From Prevotellaceae bacterium (GTDB taxonomy: Bacteria; Bacteroidota; Bacteroidia; Bacteroidales; Bacteroidaceae): DNA of 35,111 nt. Below, piece after piece: positions 16,113 to 24,367 of the stretch (positions are counted from its first letter, which is position 1; every line of letters starts with the position of its first letter). The position numbers and the translations under genes are program-made. Where the stretch lies: positions 1 through 35,111 of the forward strand of contig JAISHB010000123.1 of NCBI GenBank assembly GCA_031262785.1. The letters run 5' to 3'. The notes below the pieces were generated by a model. It did no database searches and had not been told where the DNA came from. It saw only the letters and a list, made by a program, of their open reading frames with translations.

Positions 16113-18131
16113 ATGCTTCACAGACTATTCTATCAAAGGGTGTTCCCCACACTCTTGCTACTGGCTATTGCCCACCCTCTCCTTGCTCAACAAAACGAAA
16201 ACTCCCTGTTGGACGAGACGCTTGAGCAACTCTCCACCGACGACGAAGAACCTAATTGGGAAGAGGAACTCGAAGAACTTGCACAGCGCCTGCAACAACC
16301 CCTCAACCTCAACATCGCCACCCGCAGCGACTTAGAGCAGTTCCCCTTTCTTTCTGACTTGCAGATTGAGAACATCCTGGCCTACGTCTACCTGCACGGC
16401 CCCATGCAGACCATCTACGAACTGCAATTAGTGGCGGAGATGGACAAACAAACCATCGAACGGTTGCGCCCTTTTGTTTGCGCAGAAGTGGTTCCCGAAA
16501 AGAAGAGATTCCCCTCTCTGAAGAACCTCTTCAAGTATGGAAAGCAACAGGTGTTGACTCGATTGGACGTTCCTTTCTACCGCCGCGAAGGATACCGAAA
16601 GAAATACCTCGGTACCCCCTTCTATCACTCCCTGAAATACTCCTTCCGCTACGGGAACAGGTTACAGGCCGGCCTTACCGCCGAAAAAGACGCTGGCGAA
16701 CCTCTCTTTGCGTTGCACAACCGCAAGGGATATGATTATTACTCGGCACACCTGCTGTTGCATAATGTGGGACCTTTCAAAACCGTGGCACTGGGAGACT
16801 ATCGCGTCAGCTTCGGGCAAGGATTGGTCATCAGCAACAACCTGCGCTTAGGAAAAACCTATTCGCTTGCCACGGCCGACAACCGAGGTGGCGGCATCAA
16901 CAAACACAGCTCCACCGACGAGTATAACTACCTACGGGGAGCGGCCGCTACGCTGCAACTCACCCACACGCTGCTACTTAGTGCCTTCTATTCCTATCGC
17001 AAGATGGACGGCACGGTCAAGAACGACACACTCACCTCCATCTACAAGAGTGGTCTGCATCGCTCCCAGGCGGAGGCGGAGAAGGCGAATGCCTTCAGTA
17101 TGCAGGTGGTTGGAGGCAACCTCACGTATGAACACTCCTCTTTGCACGTGGGGGCTACCGCCCTCTACTACTTCATGAACATTCCCTACGAGCCGAATTT
17201 GCGCACCTATGCCAAGTACAACCTCCACGGCAACCGCTTCTACAACGTCGGCATCGACTATCGATACGGATGGACGAGAATGAGCATATCGGGAGAGATG
17301 GCTGCGGGCACCCAAGGTTATGCCGTCATCAACCAATTGCAGTATCACCTGTCGCCCGAGTATCGGTTGATGCTGATTCACCGCTACTATGCGCACAACT
17401 ACTGGTCACTGTTTGCCCGTTCGTTCGGCGAAGGGAGCACACCGCAAAACGAGAATGGCTGGTATGTGGCCGCCGAGGCTACGCCGACGGCACGCTGGAG
17501 TTTCTTCGCCTCGGCCGACCTCTTCTCGTTTCCGTGGTGGAAATACCGTATCAGCAAGCCCTCGCAAGGGGTGGACGTGATGTGTAGGGCACTCTACAAG
17601 CCCAGTTCTTCCCTCTCTATGTATGTAACCTACCGCTACAAGCGCAAAGAACGGGATGTGACGGGCACGGGAGGCACGGAGATTCATCCCCTCTATCACC
17701 ACCAAGCGCGTTACCGGATTAGCTACAGCCTTCCGCACCTCGAGCTGCGCACCACCTTCGACTACAACCACTTCCACCTGCAAGATAGTGCAGCAAGCCA
17801 AGGGTACCAATGTACCCAACTGTGCAGCTATCACTTTGCGTTTCCTCTCCAAGTAAGCCTTCAGGGTACCTACTTCAGTGCCGACGACTACGATGCCCGC
17901 CTCTACGTGTCGGAGCGCGGTTTGCTCTACACCTTCTCGTCGCCCTCCTACTACGGACGGGGTTTTCGCCTGTCGGCAAACACACGTATCGACTTGGGCA
18001 AACACCTCATGCTGATTGCCAAGTTCGGAGAGACCATCTATCAGAATCGATCAACCATCTCGTCGGGCGATGAGTTGATAAAGAGTAATAAGAAGGGGGA
18101 TTTACAGCTGCAGATGCGGTTGCAGTTTTAG
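16113..18131 (+). CDS. Helix-hairpin-helix domain protein with predicted outer-membrane beta-barrel
   Basis: 672 aa. Signal peptide; LNLNIATRSDLEQFPFLSDLQIENILAYVYLHGPMQTIYELQLV (ComEA-like HHH); long alternating-strand C-terminal region ending MRLQF. Confidence 0.8.
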   Translation: MLHRLFYQRVFPTLLLLAIAHPLLAQQNENSLLDETLEQLSTDDEEPNWEEELEELAQRLQQPLNLNIATRSDLEQFPFLSDLQIENILAYVYLHGPMQTIYELQLVAEMDKQTIERLRPFVCAEVVPEKKRFPSLKNLFKYGKQQVLTRLDVPFYRREGYRKKYLGTPFYHSLKYSFRYGNRLQAGLTAEKDAGEPLFALHNRKGYDYYSAHLLLHNVGPFKTVALGDYRVSFGQGLVISNNLRLGKTYSLATADNRGGGINKHSSTDEYNYLRGAAATLQLTHTLLLSAFYSYRKMDGTVKNDTLTSIYKSGLHRSQAEAEKANAFSMQVVGGNLTYEHSSLHVGATALYYFMNIPYEPNLRTYAKYNLHGNRFYNVGIDYRYGWTRMSISGEMAAGTQGYAVINQLQYHLSPEYRLMLIHRYYAHNYWSLFARSFGEGSTPQNENGWYVAAEATPTARWSFFASADLFSFPWWKYRISKPSQGVDVMCRALYKPSSSLSMYVTYRYKRKERDVTGTGGTEIHPLYHHQARYRISYSLPHLELRTTFDYNHFHLQDSAASQGYQCTQLCSYHFAFPLQVSLQGTYFSADDYDARLYVSERGLLYTFSSPSYYGRGFRLSANTRIDLGKHLMLIAKFGETIYQNRSTISSGDELIKSNKKGDLQLQMRLQF

Positions 18132-18142
18132 CTTAGCGCGGT

Positions 18143-19123
18143 TTATCTGTCGCGCTCCACCACATAGTTGACATATTCCAACAACGCCTCTTTTACAGCC
18201 GTATCGGGCAACGAAGCAAGCAGTTGCTGCACCTTTTGTTGCTCGCGCCGCATCACCTGCTCGGCGTAAGTGATGCCTCCGTGTGCCTTGGCAAAGGCCA
18301 TGAGGGTGGCGATCTCTCCGGAGGTGGCCTTGCCCTCTTTCACTCGCAGGGCAAGGGTGCGGCCCGCTTCGTCGGGCGTGGCGTTGAGCGCATGCAGCAC
18401 GGGAAGGGTGAGCTTGCCCTCGAGCATGTCGTTGCCGGTGGGTTTGCCAATGCCCGGGTCGTTGTAATAGTCGAAGATGTCGTCGCGAATCTGAAAGCAG
18501 AGGCCGATGCTGTGCCCTATGCGGCAAGCCAGCTCCACTTGCTCGGGCGAGGCACCCACCGAAAGCGCGCCCACCTCGGTGCAAGCGGTAAACAGGGCAG
18601 CAGTCTTCTTGCTGATAACCTCGAAATAGGATGCTTCGGAGAATTGTACCTTGCTGACGTTCGAGAGTTGGATGAGTTCACCTTCGGAAAGGCTTTGCCC
18701 CAGACGCGACACCACCTCGACGATGGCACGATTGCCGGTACGACTCACCTGCGCCAGCGAAGTGGCCAACAAGTAGTCACCCACCAACACGGCCACCTTA
18801 TTATTATAAAGTGCGTTCACCGAAGGTTGTCCGCGTCGTTCGGCACTTTCGTCCACCACATCGTCGTGAATGAGACTGGCCGTGTGCAAGAGTTCGAGGG
18901 AAACGGCGGCATAGAAGGTGGCGGGCGTTACGTTGTTTTGTCCGCAGAGTCGTGCGGTGAGCAGTAACAACATAGGACGCATCATCTTGCCCTGTCTCTG
19001 CCGAATGTGGACAATGACATCATTCAGCAGTTCGTTGGATGTAGCGAGTGAAGCGTCGAACAGCGATTTAAACTGCTCCAATTCATGTGCGATGGGTGAT
19101 TTAATGCGTGATAATGTATCCAT
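18143..19123 (-). CDS. Polyprenyl synthetase family protein
   Basis: 326 aa: LIHDDVVDESAERRGQPSVN and QIRDDIFDYYNDPGIGKPTGNDMLEGKLTLP (FARM/SARM motifs). Confidence 0.93.
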   Translation of the reverse strand: MDTLSRIKSPIAHELEQFKSLFDASLATSNELLNDVIVHIRQRQGKMMRPMLLLLTARLCGQNNVTPATFYAAVSLELLHTASLIHDDVVDESAERRGQPSVNALYNNKVAVLVGDYLLATSLAQVSRTGNRAIVEVVSRLGQSLSEGELIQLSNVSKVQFSEASYFEVISKKTAALFTACTEVGALSVGASPEQVELACRIGHSIGLCFQIRDDIFDYYNDPGIGKPTGNDMLEGKLTLPVLHALNATPDEAGRTLALRVKEGKATSGEIATLMAFAKAHGGITYAEQVMRREQQKVQQLLASLPDTAVKEALLEYVNYVVERDR

Positions 19124-19204
19124 GCCAAGGGTTTAACTGCGGGCAAAAGTAGTAATAAAACCGTTACACCCTCTGTTTTTGTATAGAAAGAGTTTTGAAT
19201 ACGT

Positions 19205-19212
19205 TATCTTTG
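19205..19212 (+). promoter_or_regulatory. -7 box TATCTTTG
   Basis: Matches TAnnTTTG, 20 nt before the ATG at 19233. Confidence 0.5.
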
Positions 19213-19232
19213 CGCACTCAAAGCAACCCCTT

Positions 19233-19553
19233 ATGACCCTGCAAGAAGCCCAACAACAAGTAGATGACTGGATACGCCGCTATGGCGTGCGCTATTTCAG
19301 CGAACTAACCAACCTGGCCGTGCTCACCGAAGAGGTGGGCGAGCTGGCACGCGTAATGGCACGCCGCTACGGCGACCAATCCTTTAAAGAAGGCGAACAA
19401 GACAACCTCTCCGAAGAATTGGCCGACGTGTTGTGGATGTTGCTCTGTCTGGCCAATCAAACGGGCGTCGACCTAACCGATGCCTTCCGCCAAACCCTCG
19501 AAAAGAAAACCCGTCGGGACAGTACCCGACATCTTCATAACCCCAAGCTATAA
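19233..19553 (+). CDS. MazG-like nucleotide pyrophosphohydrolase
   Basis: MTLQEAQQQVDDWIRRYGVRYFSELTNLAVLTEEVGELARVMARRYGDQSFKEGEQDNLSEELADVLWMLLCLANQTGVDL. Confidence 0.88.
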   Translation: MTLQEAQQQVDDWIRRYGVRYFSELTNLAVLTEEVGELARVMARRYGDQSFKEGEQDNLSEELADVLWMLLCLANQTGVDLTDAFRQTLEKKTRRDSTRHLHNPKL

Positions 19554-19562
19554 ACCCATCAC

Positions 19563-20492
19563 ATGGAACATCCCGCACATCCTCACCACGCCCACACTCC
19601 GGCGTTGACCCCCAACAAGTACGCCGCCGCCCTGGAGCGCTATTCACCTGCTCCCGCCGATGCGGAAGTAGCGGTTACCGTAGCCCGTTTGCTGGCAGAC
19701 AAAGCCGCGGCCAACCACACCCTCGAAGTGAAGAAGCTCCTCTTCGGCTGCATCGACCTCACCTCGTTGAACACCACCGACAACGACGAGCACATCCTCC
19801 ACTTTACCCGTCGCGTCAACGACTTCGACAGCGACTATCCCGATCTGCCCCACGTAGCCGCCCTCTGCGTCTACCCCAACTTTGCCGAAGTGGTACGCGA
19901 CACCCTTGAGGTGGAGGCCGTGCACATTGCCTGCGTTTCGGCCGGCTTTCCCTCGTCGCAAACCTTCACCGAGGTGAAGATTGCCGAAACAGCCCTGGCG
20001 CTGGCCGACGGTGCCGACGAAATAGACATCGTGCTATCGGTGGGAAGGCTTCTGGCCGGTGACTACGAATCGGTGTGCGACGAGATACAAGAACTGAAGG
20101 AGTGTTGCAAAGAGGCACATCTCAAGGTGATTCTCGAAACCGGTGCGCTCGGTTCGGCCGGACAGATCCGGACAGCCTCCCTTCTGGCCATGTATTCGGG
20201 TGCCGATTTCATCAAAACTTCCACCGGAAAGATGCAACCTGCAGCCACGCCCGAAGCGGCCTATGTGATGTGCCAGGCCATTCGCGACTATTACGAGCAG
20301 ACCGGCATCCGCGTGGGCTTCAAACCGGCCGGCGGACTAAACAGCGTCGGTGATGCCATTCACTACTACACCATCGTCAAGGAAATACTGGGACAGGAGT
20401 GGCTTGACCGCGATCTGTTCCGCCTGGGCACCAGTCGACTGGCCAACTTGCTGCTTTCGGACATCCTGGGCGAAGAGACGAACTACTTCTAA
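19563..20492 (+). CDS. deoC: Deoxyribose-phosphate aldolase
   Basis: 309 aa: VAALCVYPNFAEVVRDTL...HIACVSAGFPSSQTFTEVKIAET...GADEIDIVLSVGRLLAGDYE...FIKTSTGK. Confidence 0.95.
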   Translation: MEHPAHPHHAHTPALTPNKYAAALERYSPAPADAEVAVTVARLLADKAAANHTLEVKKLLFGCIDLTSLNTTDNDEHILHFTRRVNDFDSDYPDLPHVAALCVYPNFAEVVRDTLEVEAVHIACVSAGFPSSQTFTEVKIAETALALADGADEIDIVLSVGRLLAGDYESVCDEIQELKECCKEAHLKVILETGALGSAGQIRTASLLAMYSGADFIKTSTGKMQPAATPEAAYVMCQAIRDYYEQTGIRVGFKPAGGLNSVGDAIHYYTIVKEILGQEWLDRDLFRLGTSRLANLLLSDILGEETNYF

Positions 20493-20598
20493 CACCCGCA
20501 ACACCTCTGTGTGCGCTTCCCCCTTCCGGAGCGCAGTGGAAACCTCGCCGCCCCGAACGACGCCTCGTCTGTGCCCGGGGAGACTCACCAACACCATA

Positions 20599-20629
20599 CG
20601 CCCCTGCAAACCGTTGGCTTGCAGGGGCG
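20599..20629. repeat. Hairpin resembling the terminator stem-loop at 9155-9195
   Basis: CGCCCCTGCAAAC-CGTTGG-CTTGCAGGGGCG, near-copy of CGCCCCTGCAAACATTGGTTTGCGGGGGTG. Confidence 0.55.
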
Positions 20630-20660
20630 CTTAGTGTAGGACTGCTGGTGGAGAGGCTGT

Positions 20661-22646
20661 TTACTTCTTGTTTTGTGCCTCCTTAGCCTTCCGTTTTTCG
20701 GCATTGCGCTTGTCGACGTAGGCTTTGAACAGCTGCCGCCAGTTGCGGCCGTTGTTGTTGAAGTATTGCTCGCACTTGGTCTTGTAGATCTCGAAGATGG
20801 CCGAAATCTGCTTCATACTCTTGTAGTCGATGGCTATCTCGCGGGCTTGCCGCAGGTTCTTGAGAATCTCGGCCGTCTCCTTCTCGGTCAGGTCGGGCAC
20901 GATGGCTTGGTAGCCCCGCAGGGTGAAATCTACCTTGCCCACGGTGTATTTGTCCAGAATTGCTTCCACTTGTGCTTCGGTGAGCAGCTTGCGCAGGCCG
21001 TTCATCAGTTTTTCGTGCACCTCTTTGGGCATGGCCGAGTCGGCAATCATTTCGCGGTCGAGTTTGCTCAGTGCATTGCCGGTGGCCGGATTGATACCTT
21101 CGGGAATGGTGGTGTAGGGATGTGCATTGTGCCAATCGCGCACGGCACGCAGGTGATTATAGACGAGTGTGGTGGCGTAGGCTTCCTTGTCCTTCTGGGA
21201 TAGCTGAAGCGAGGCCACCCACTCGGCCGCCTTTTTTTGCAAGCCGATATCCGAGAGCATGTCGCGGAAACGTCCCTTTTCAAAGTAGGCGGCCACCTGT
21301 TCGGCTTTCAGCGCATTGGAGGGAAGCAGTTCGCCCTTGGCACCGAAGCTAAAGAGCGCTTCGCGCGGCTCTACCGTCACTTTCGCCTCGTCGAGCTTTG
21401 ATTTGTCCAGCGCAAACACCCGGGCAAAGAAGTCGTAGACCGCTTGACGCTTGTTGGGGCCAAAATCGTGTCGTTCGCCGGGAAGGTGCACGTTCGAGAC
21501 CTGATTCTTCGCTCCAAAATAGTCGTAGATGGTTTGCAGGTAGGGAAACTCGAGCGTGGGCACCGAGGCAGTCCAGTCTCCCCCGTCGCTGACCACCAAC
21601 AGGGGTTTGGGAGCAAACATAGCCAGGATTTCGGGGTTGCAGGTTCCGCCGCCGGCCAGTTGGATGGGCATGCCGCTTTCGCACGGACAGCCGCCGTCGA
21701 AATGTGAGGCCAGACTCACCACCGGAGCCGCTGCGGTGAAGCGATCGTCGAGCGCCGTGAGCAACACCACCTGTGAACCTCCGCCCGAGCCTCCGTGCAC
21801 GCCCGTGCGGGTGGCATCAATGTCTTTGCGCGCCGCAGAGAGCATGTAATCGAGTATCGACAAGCCGTTGAGCGCCTGCATGACGTGCGCCATAGAAGTG
21901 CGGTGCGCCGGTTCGCCCACTTGCAGGATAGACTCTCCCCATCCGAACAGATCGTAGTCTACACAGACCGCCCCCATGCGTGCGAGCGTAGCCATGCGAA
22001 TTTGCTGCTCCTTATTGTAGCGTCCGTCGGCAAAATGACCGTTGGGACAGAGAATCAAGGGGTGTTTCCCCTTCTTCGAGGGAGCATAGATGGAACCGCA
22101 CACATAGAGGCCGGGAAGCGTCTGGAGCGCGAAGTTCTGCACACTGTAGCCCTCCATCTTGCGTATTTTCGAGAGGATCGGTTTGGCCTCGACCCTTTTC
22201 TGGAGCAATTCGTCGATGCCCAGCAAGCGGCGCACCTGGGGACGCAGTTCTTCGGCGCGCTTGCGGAACGAGGCACCGTCATGATAGAGTGTACGCAGGT
22301 AAGCGATCATTTTCTGACCGTCTGCCACGGTTCGACGCGGATATTCGTAGGGTTTGAGCTTATAAGTCTTGCCGCTCAGGGTGGCTTTGTAGTCGAAAGG
22401 CGACAATACATTGGTAAGGGTCTCCTCCACCGAATAGGGACGAATACGGAAGTCGGCATAGGGCAACATCTTACCGATGGTGTCTATTTCATACTTTAAC
22501 CGGATGCCAAAACGGGATTCGATCTGGCGGAGCACTTCGCCCAACGGACGGGCAAACTGGTTTTCGTAATTCAGGCTCTGCGCATGCACCATGGCCGAAC
22601 CCGGGAGTAGCAGCAGCCACACGGCCGCCCACTGGAATCTTTTCAT
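20661..22646 (-). CDS. Alpha/beta hydrolase (acetylxylan esterase-like) with N-terminal STN-like region and C-terminal DUF3826-like region
   Basis: 661 aa. Signal peptide; STN-like PLGEVLRQIESRFGIRLKYE...SVEETLTNVLSPFDYKATLSGKTYKLKP; esterase GVHGGSGGGSQ and ERHDFGPNKR; DUF3826-like C-terminus. Confidence 0.7.
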   Translation of the reverse strand: MKRFQWAAVWLLLLPGSAMVHAQSLNYENQFARPLGEVLRQIESRFGIRLKYEIDTIGKMLPYADFRIRPYSVEETLTNVLSPFDYKATLSGKTYKLKPYEYPRRTVADGQKMIAYLRTLYHDGASFRKRAEELRPQVRRLLGIDELLQKRVEAKPILSKIRKMEGYSVQNFALQTLPGLYVCGSIYAPSKKGKHPLILCPNGHFADGRYNKEQQIRMATLARMGAVCVDYDLFGWGESILQVGEPAHRTSMAHVMQALNGLSILDYMLSAARKDIDATRTGVHGGSGGGSQVVLLTALDDRFTAAAPVVSLASHFDGGCPCESGMPIQLAGGGTCNPEILAMFAPKPLLVVSDGGDWTASVPTLEFPYLQTIYDYFGAKNQVSNVHLPGERHDFGPNKRQAVYDFFARVFALDKSKLDEAKVTVEPREALFSFGAKGELLPSNALKAEQVAAYFEKGRFRDMLSDIGLQKKAAEWVASLQLSQKDKEAYATTLVYNHLRAVRDWHNAHPYTTIPEGINPATGNALSKLDREMIADSAMPKEVHEKLMNGLRKLLTEAQVEAILDKYTVGKVDFTLRGYQAIVPDLTEKETAEILKNLRQAREIAIDYKSMKQISAIFEIYKTKCEQYFNNNGRNWRQLFKAYVDKRNAEKRKAKEAQNKK

Positions 22647-22708
22647 AACAGTATGGAAATTAGTTTATTAAAAGAGGACGAAACCAGCGGAGATTTGTAA
22701 CTAAACCC

Positions 22709-22716
22709 TATCTTTG
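22709..22716 (+). promoter_or_regulatory. -7 box TATCTTTG upstream of 22754
   Basis: Matches TAnnTTTG. Confidence 0.45.
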
Positions 22717-22753
22717 TGACGAAAAACGACCACGTTCCCTAATCTATATCCGT

Positions 22754-23914
22754 ATGAAACCAACAGCTCCCTATTTTCAAGCGTATGCCGGAGGGCGCCG
22801 CTTGATGCTCCTTACCGTCACCTGCCTGCTCGCTTGCGCGCTTCACGCAGAGGAACAATTCCGTGCGGGCTACCTCATTACCTTGCAGCAAGACACCCTT
22901 TACGGGCAGATCGGGTTGCACGCGTCCAAACGGAATGCAACCAGCTGTAGCTACCGTGCCACCGGCGGCGACACCGTCAAAGTCTACTTTCCCACCGACA
23001 TCGCCGGCTATGGCATCTCCAATCCAAGCAGATGCTACCTCTCCAAAACCATTGAGCTGCCCGAAGAGGGAAAAAAACAGGTATTCTTAGAGCAGCTACC
23101 CGGACGCGGACACAACCTCTACTACTACGAATCAGCGGAAGGCAATCCCCTCTTTTTTTCGCAGGTAGGCGGGAGTTTGGTCCCGCTTGACCGGGAAGGC
23201 TACTTAGCCATCCTGCATCTGCTCTTCAAAGGCTGTCCGAGAATCTCCCTCCTAATAGACAACTCCCCCTACACCCGCGGATCGTTTGCCATGATTGCGC
23301 GCAACCACGAACGCGCCATGAACGGTGCGGCAGAAGATTGTATGACCCTGGAAGCCATCGAAGCGCATTACAACTCCATTCCGCAACCCGCCTGGCGATA
23401 TACCTTCTATGCCGGCGTGATTCACTTCCCCACCCACAGCGAAGGATCGGTCAGACACACCAGTAACGCCGGGTTTCAGGCCGGTATTCTGCTGTCACGC
23501 TCAAATCTGGGGCGCTCGAAGATACTCCATTTTGATTTCGATTTTTCCTTTGCAAAAGCCAGCGGACATACTACGTACTCCTATTCAGGGGGTGGCGGAA
23601 ACAATAATTGGTACGACCAGACAACTAATAAAGAGAACATCACCCTGTTTTCCGCCAAAGGGGGATTGCGCTTGGCTCCCGACCGGGGAGCAGCGCGTCC
23701 GTTTGTCGGATTGGGCGTAGATTTACGCCATCGCGTGGAAGATTCCGGCTCCCGCATGTATGGAGGGTATTATATCGATGCGGGCGTTAATTTTCAACCC
23801 GGAAAAAACCCGAATCTGTTGATGCTGCGGGCGCGGTTCGGTCACACCCGCAAAGGATTCTCGGGCAAGGAGCGCCAACAGAGCATTGATGCGGCCATCG
23901 GTTATTCGTTCTAA
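22754..23914 (+). CDS. Hypothetical secreted/outer-membrane beta-barrel-like protein
   Basis: 386 aa. Hydrophobic N-terminal signal; C-terminal FVGLGVDLRHRVED...YYIDAGVNFQPG...MLRARFGHTRKGFSG...SIDAAIGYSF barrel-like strands with a terminal Phe. Confidence 0.6.
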   Translation: MKPTAPYFQAYAGGRRLMLLTVTCLLACALHAEEQFRAGYLITLQQDTLYGQIGLHASKRNATSCSYRATGGDTVKVYFPTDIAGYGISNPSRCYLSKTIELPEEGKKQVFLEQLPGRGHNLYYYESAEGNPLFFSQVGGSLVPLDREGYLAILHLLFKGCPRISLLIDNSPYTRGSFAMIARNHERAMNGAAEDCMTLEAIEAHYNSIPQPAWRYTFYAGVIHFPTHSEGSVRHTSNAGFQAGILLSRSNLGRSKILHFDFDFSFAKASGHTTYSYSGGGGNNNWYDQTTNKENITLFSAKGGLRLAPDRGAARPFVGLGVDLRHRVEDSGSRMYGGYYIDAGVNFQPGKNPNLLMLRARFGHTRKGFSGKERQQSIDAAIGYSF

Positions 23915-23916
23915 TT

Positions 23917-23936
23917 AAACCCCTCGCGGGGTTTTT
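23917..23936 (+). terminator. Rho-independent terminator
   Basis: AAACCCC-TCGC-GGGGTTTTT. Confidence 0.7.
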
Positions 23937-23971
23937 CCGCTCTGCCGGGGGGCGTGCGGGCGCTCCGTTCC

Positions 23972-24289
23972 CGTTTTCCTTAATGAAACAGCCGGTTTGA
24001 TTCCGGAAACAACGTTTTCCTTCATGAAACTGTCAGTTTGAACCCAGAAACAACGTTTTCCTTCATGAAACTGTCAGTTTGATTCCGGAAACTGCGTTTT
24101 CCTTCATGAAACAGACAGTTTGAACCCAGAAACAGCGTTTCTCTTAACAAATCGAACCGTTTGGTTAAAGAAACAGCGTTTCCTTTAACAAATAAAACCG
24201 TTTGGTTAAGGAAACAGCGTTTTCTTTAACCAATCAAACTGTTTCACCCAAGAAACAGCGTTTTCCTTAACCAAACGGTTGAGGGCAGC
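23972..24289. repeat. 41-bp-period tandem repeat array, 7 full units plus a partial
   Basis: Units start with CGTTT at 23972, 24013, 24054, 24095, 24136, 24177, 24218 and 24259, exactly 41 bp apart. Units share CGTTT...GAAAC ends and diverge inside. Confidence 0.9.
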
Positions 24290-24328
24290 ATATTTCGGAA
24301 GTTTGTGAGGTTGTTTGCGACAGATTCG

Positions 24329-24336
24329 TACCTTTG
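24329..24336 (+). promoter_or_regulatory. -7 box TACCTTTG upstream of the GH2 gene
   Basis: Matches TAnnTTTG, 31 nt before the ATG. Confidence 0.5.
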
Positions 24337-24367
24337 TCGGAGTGTAACAACCTCATTTTAATCCCGT

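Noticed and set aside
18224-18967. 247-aa plus-strand ORF
   Set aside because: Antisense shadow of the polyprenyl synthetase.
21795-22499. 234-aa plus-strand ORF
   Set aside because: Antisense shadow of the esterase gene.
23972-24289. CRISPR array
   Set aside because: Strict 41-bp period with similarity across the whole unit and no unique spacers; no cas genes nearby.
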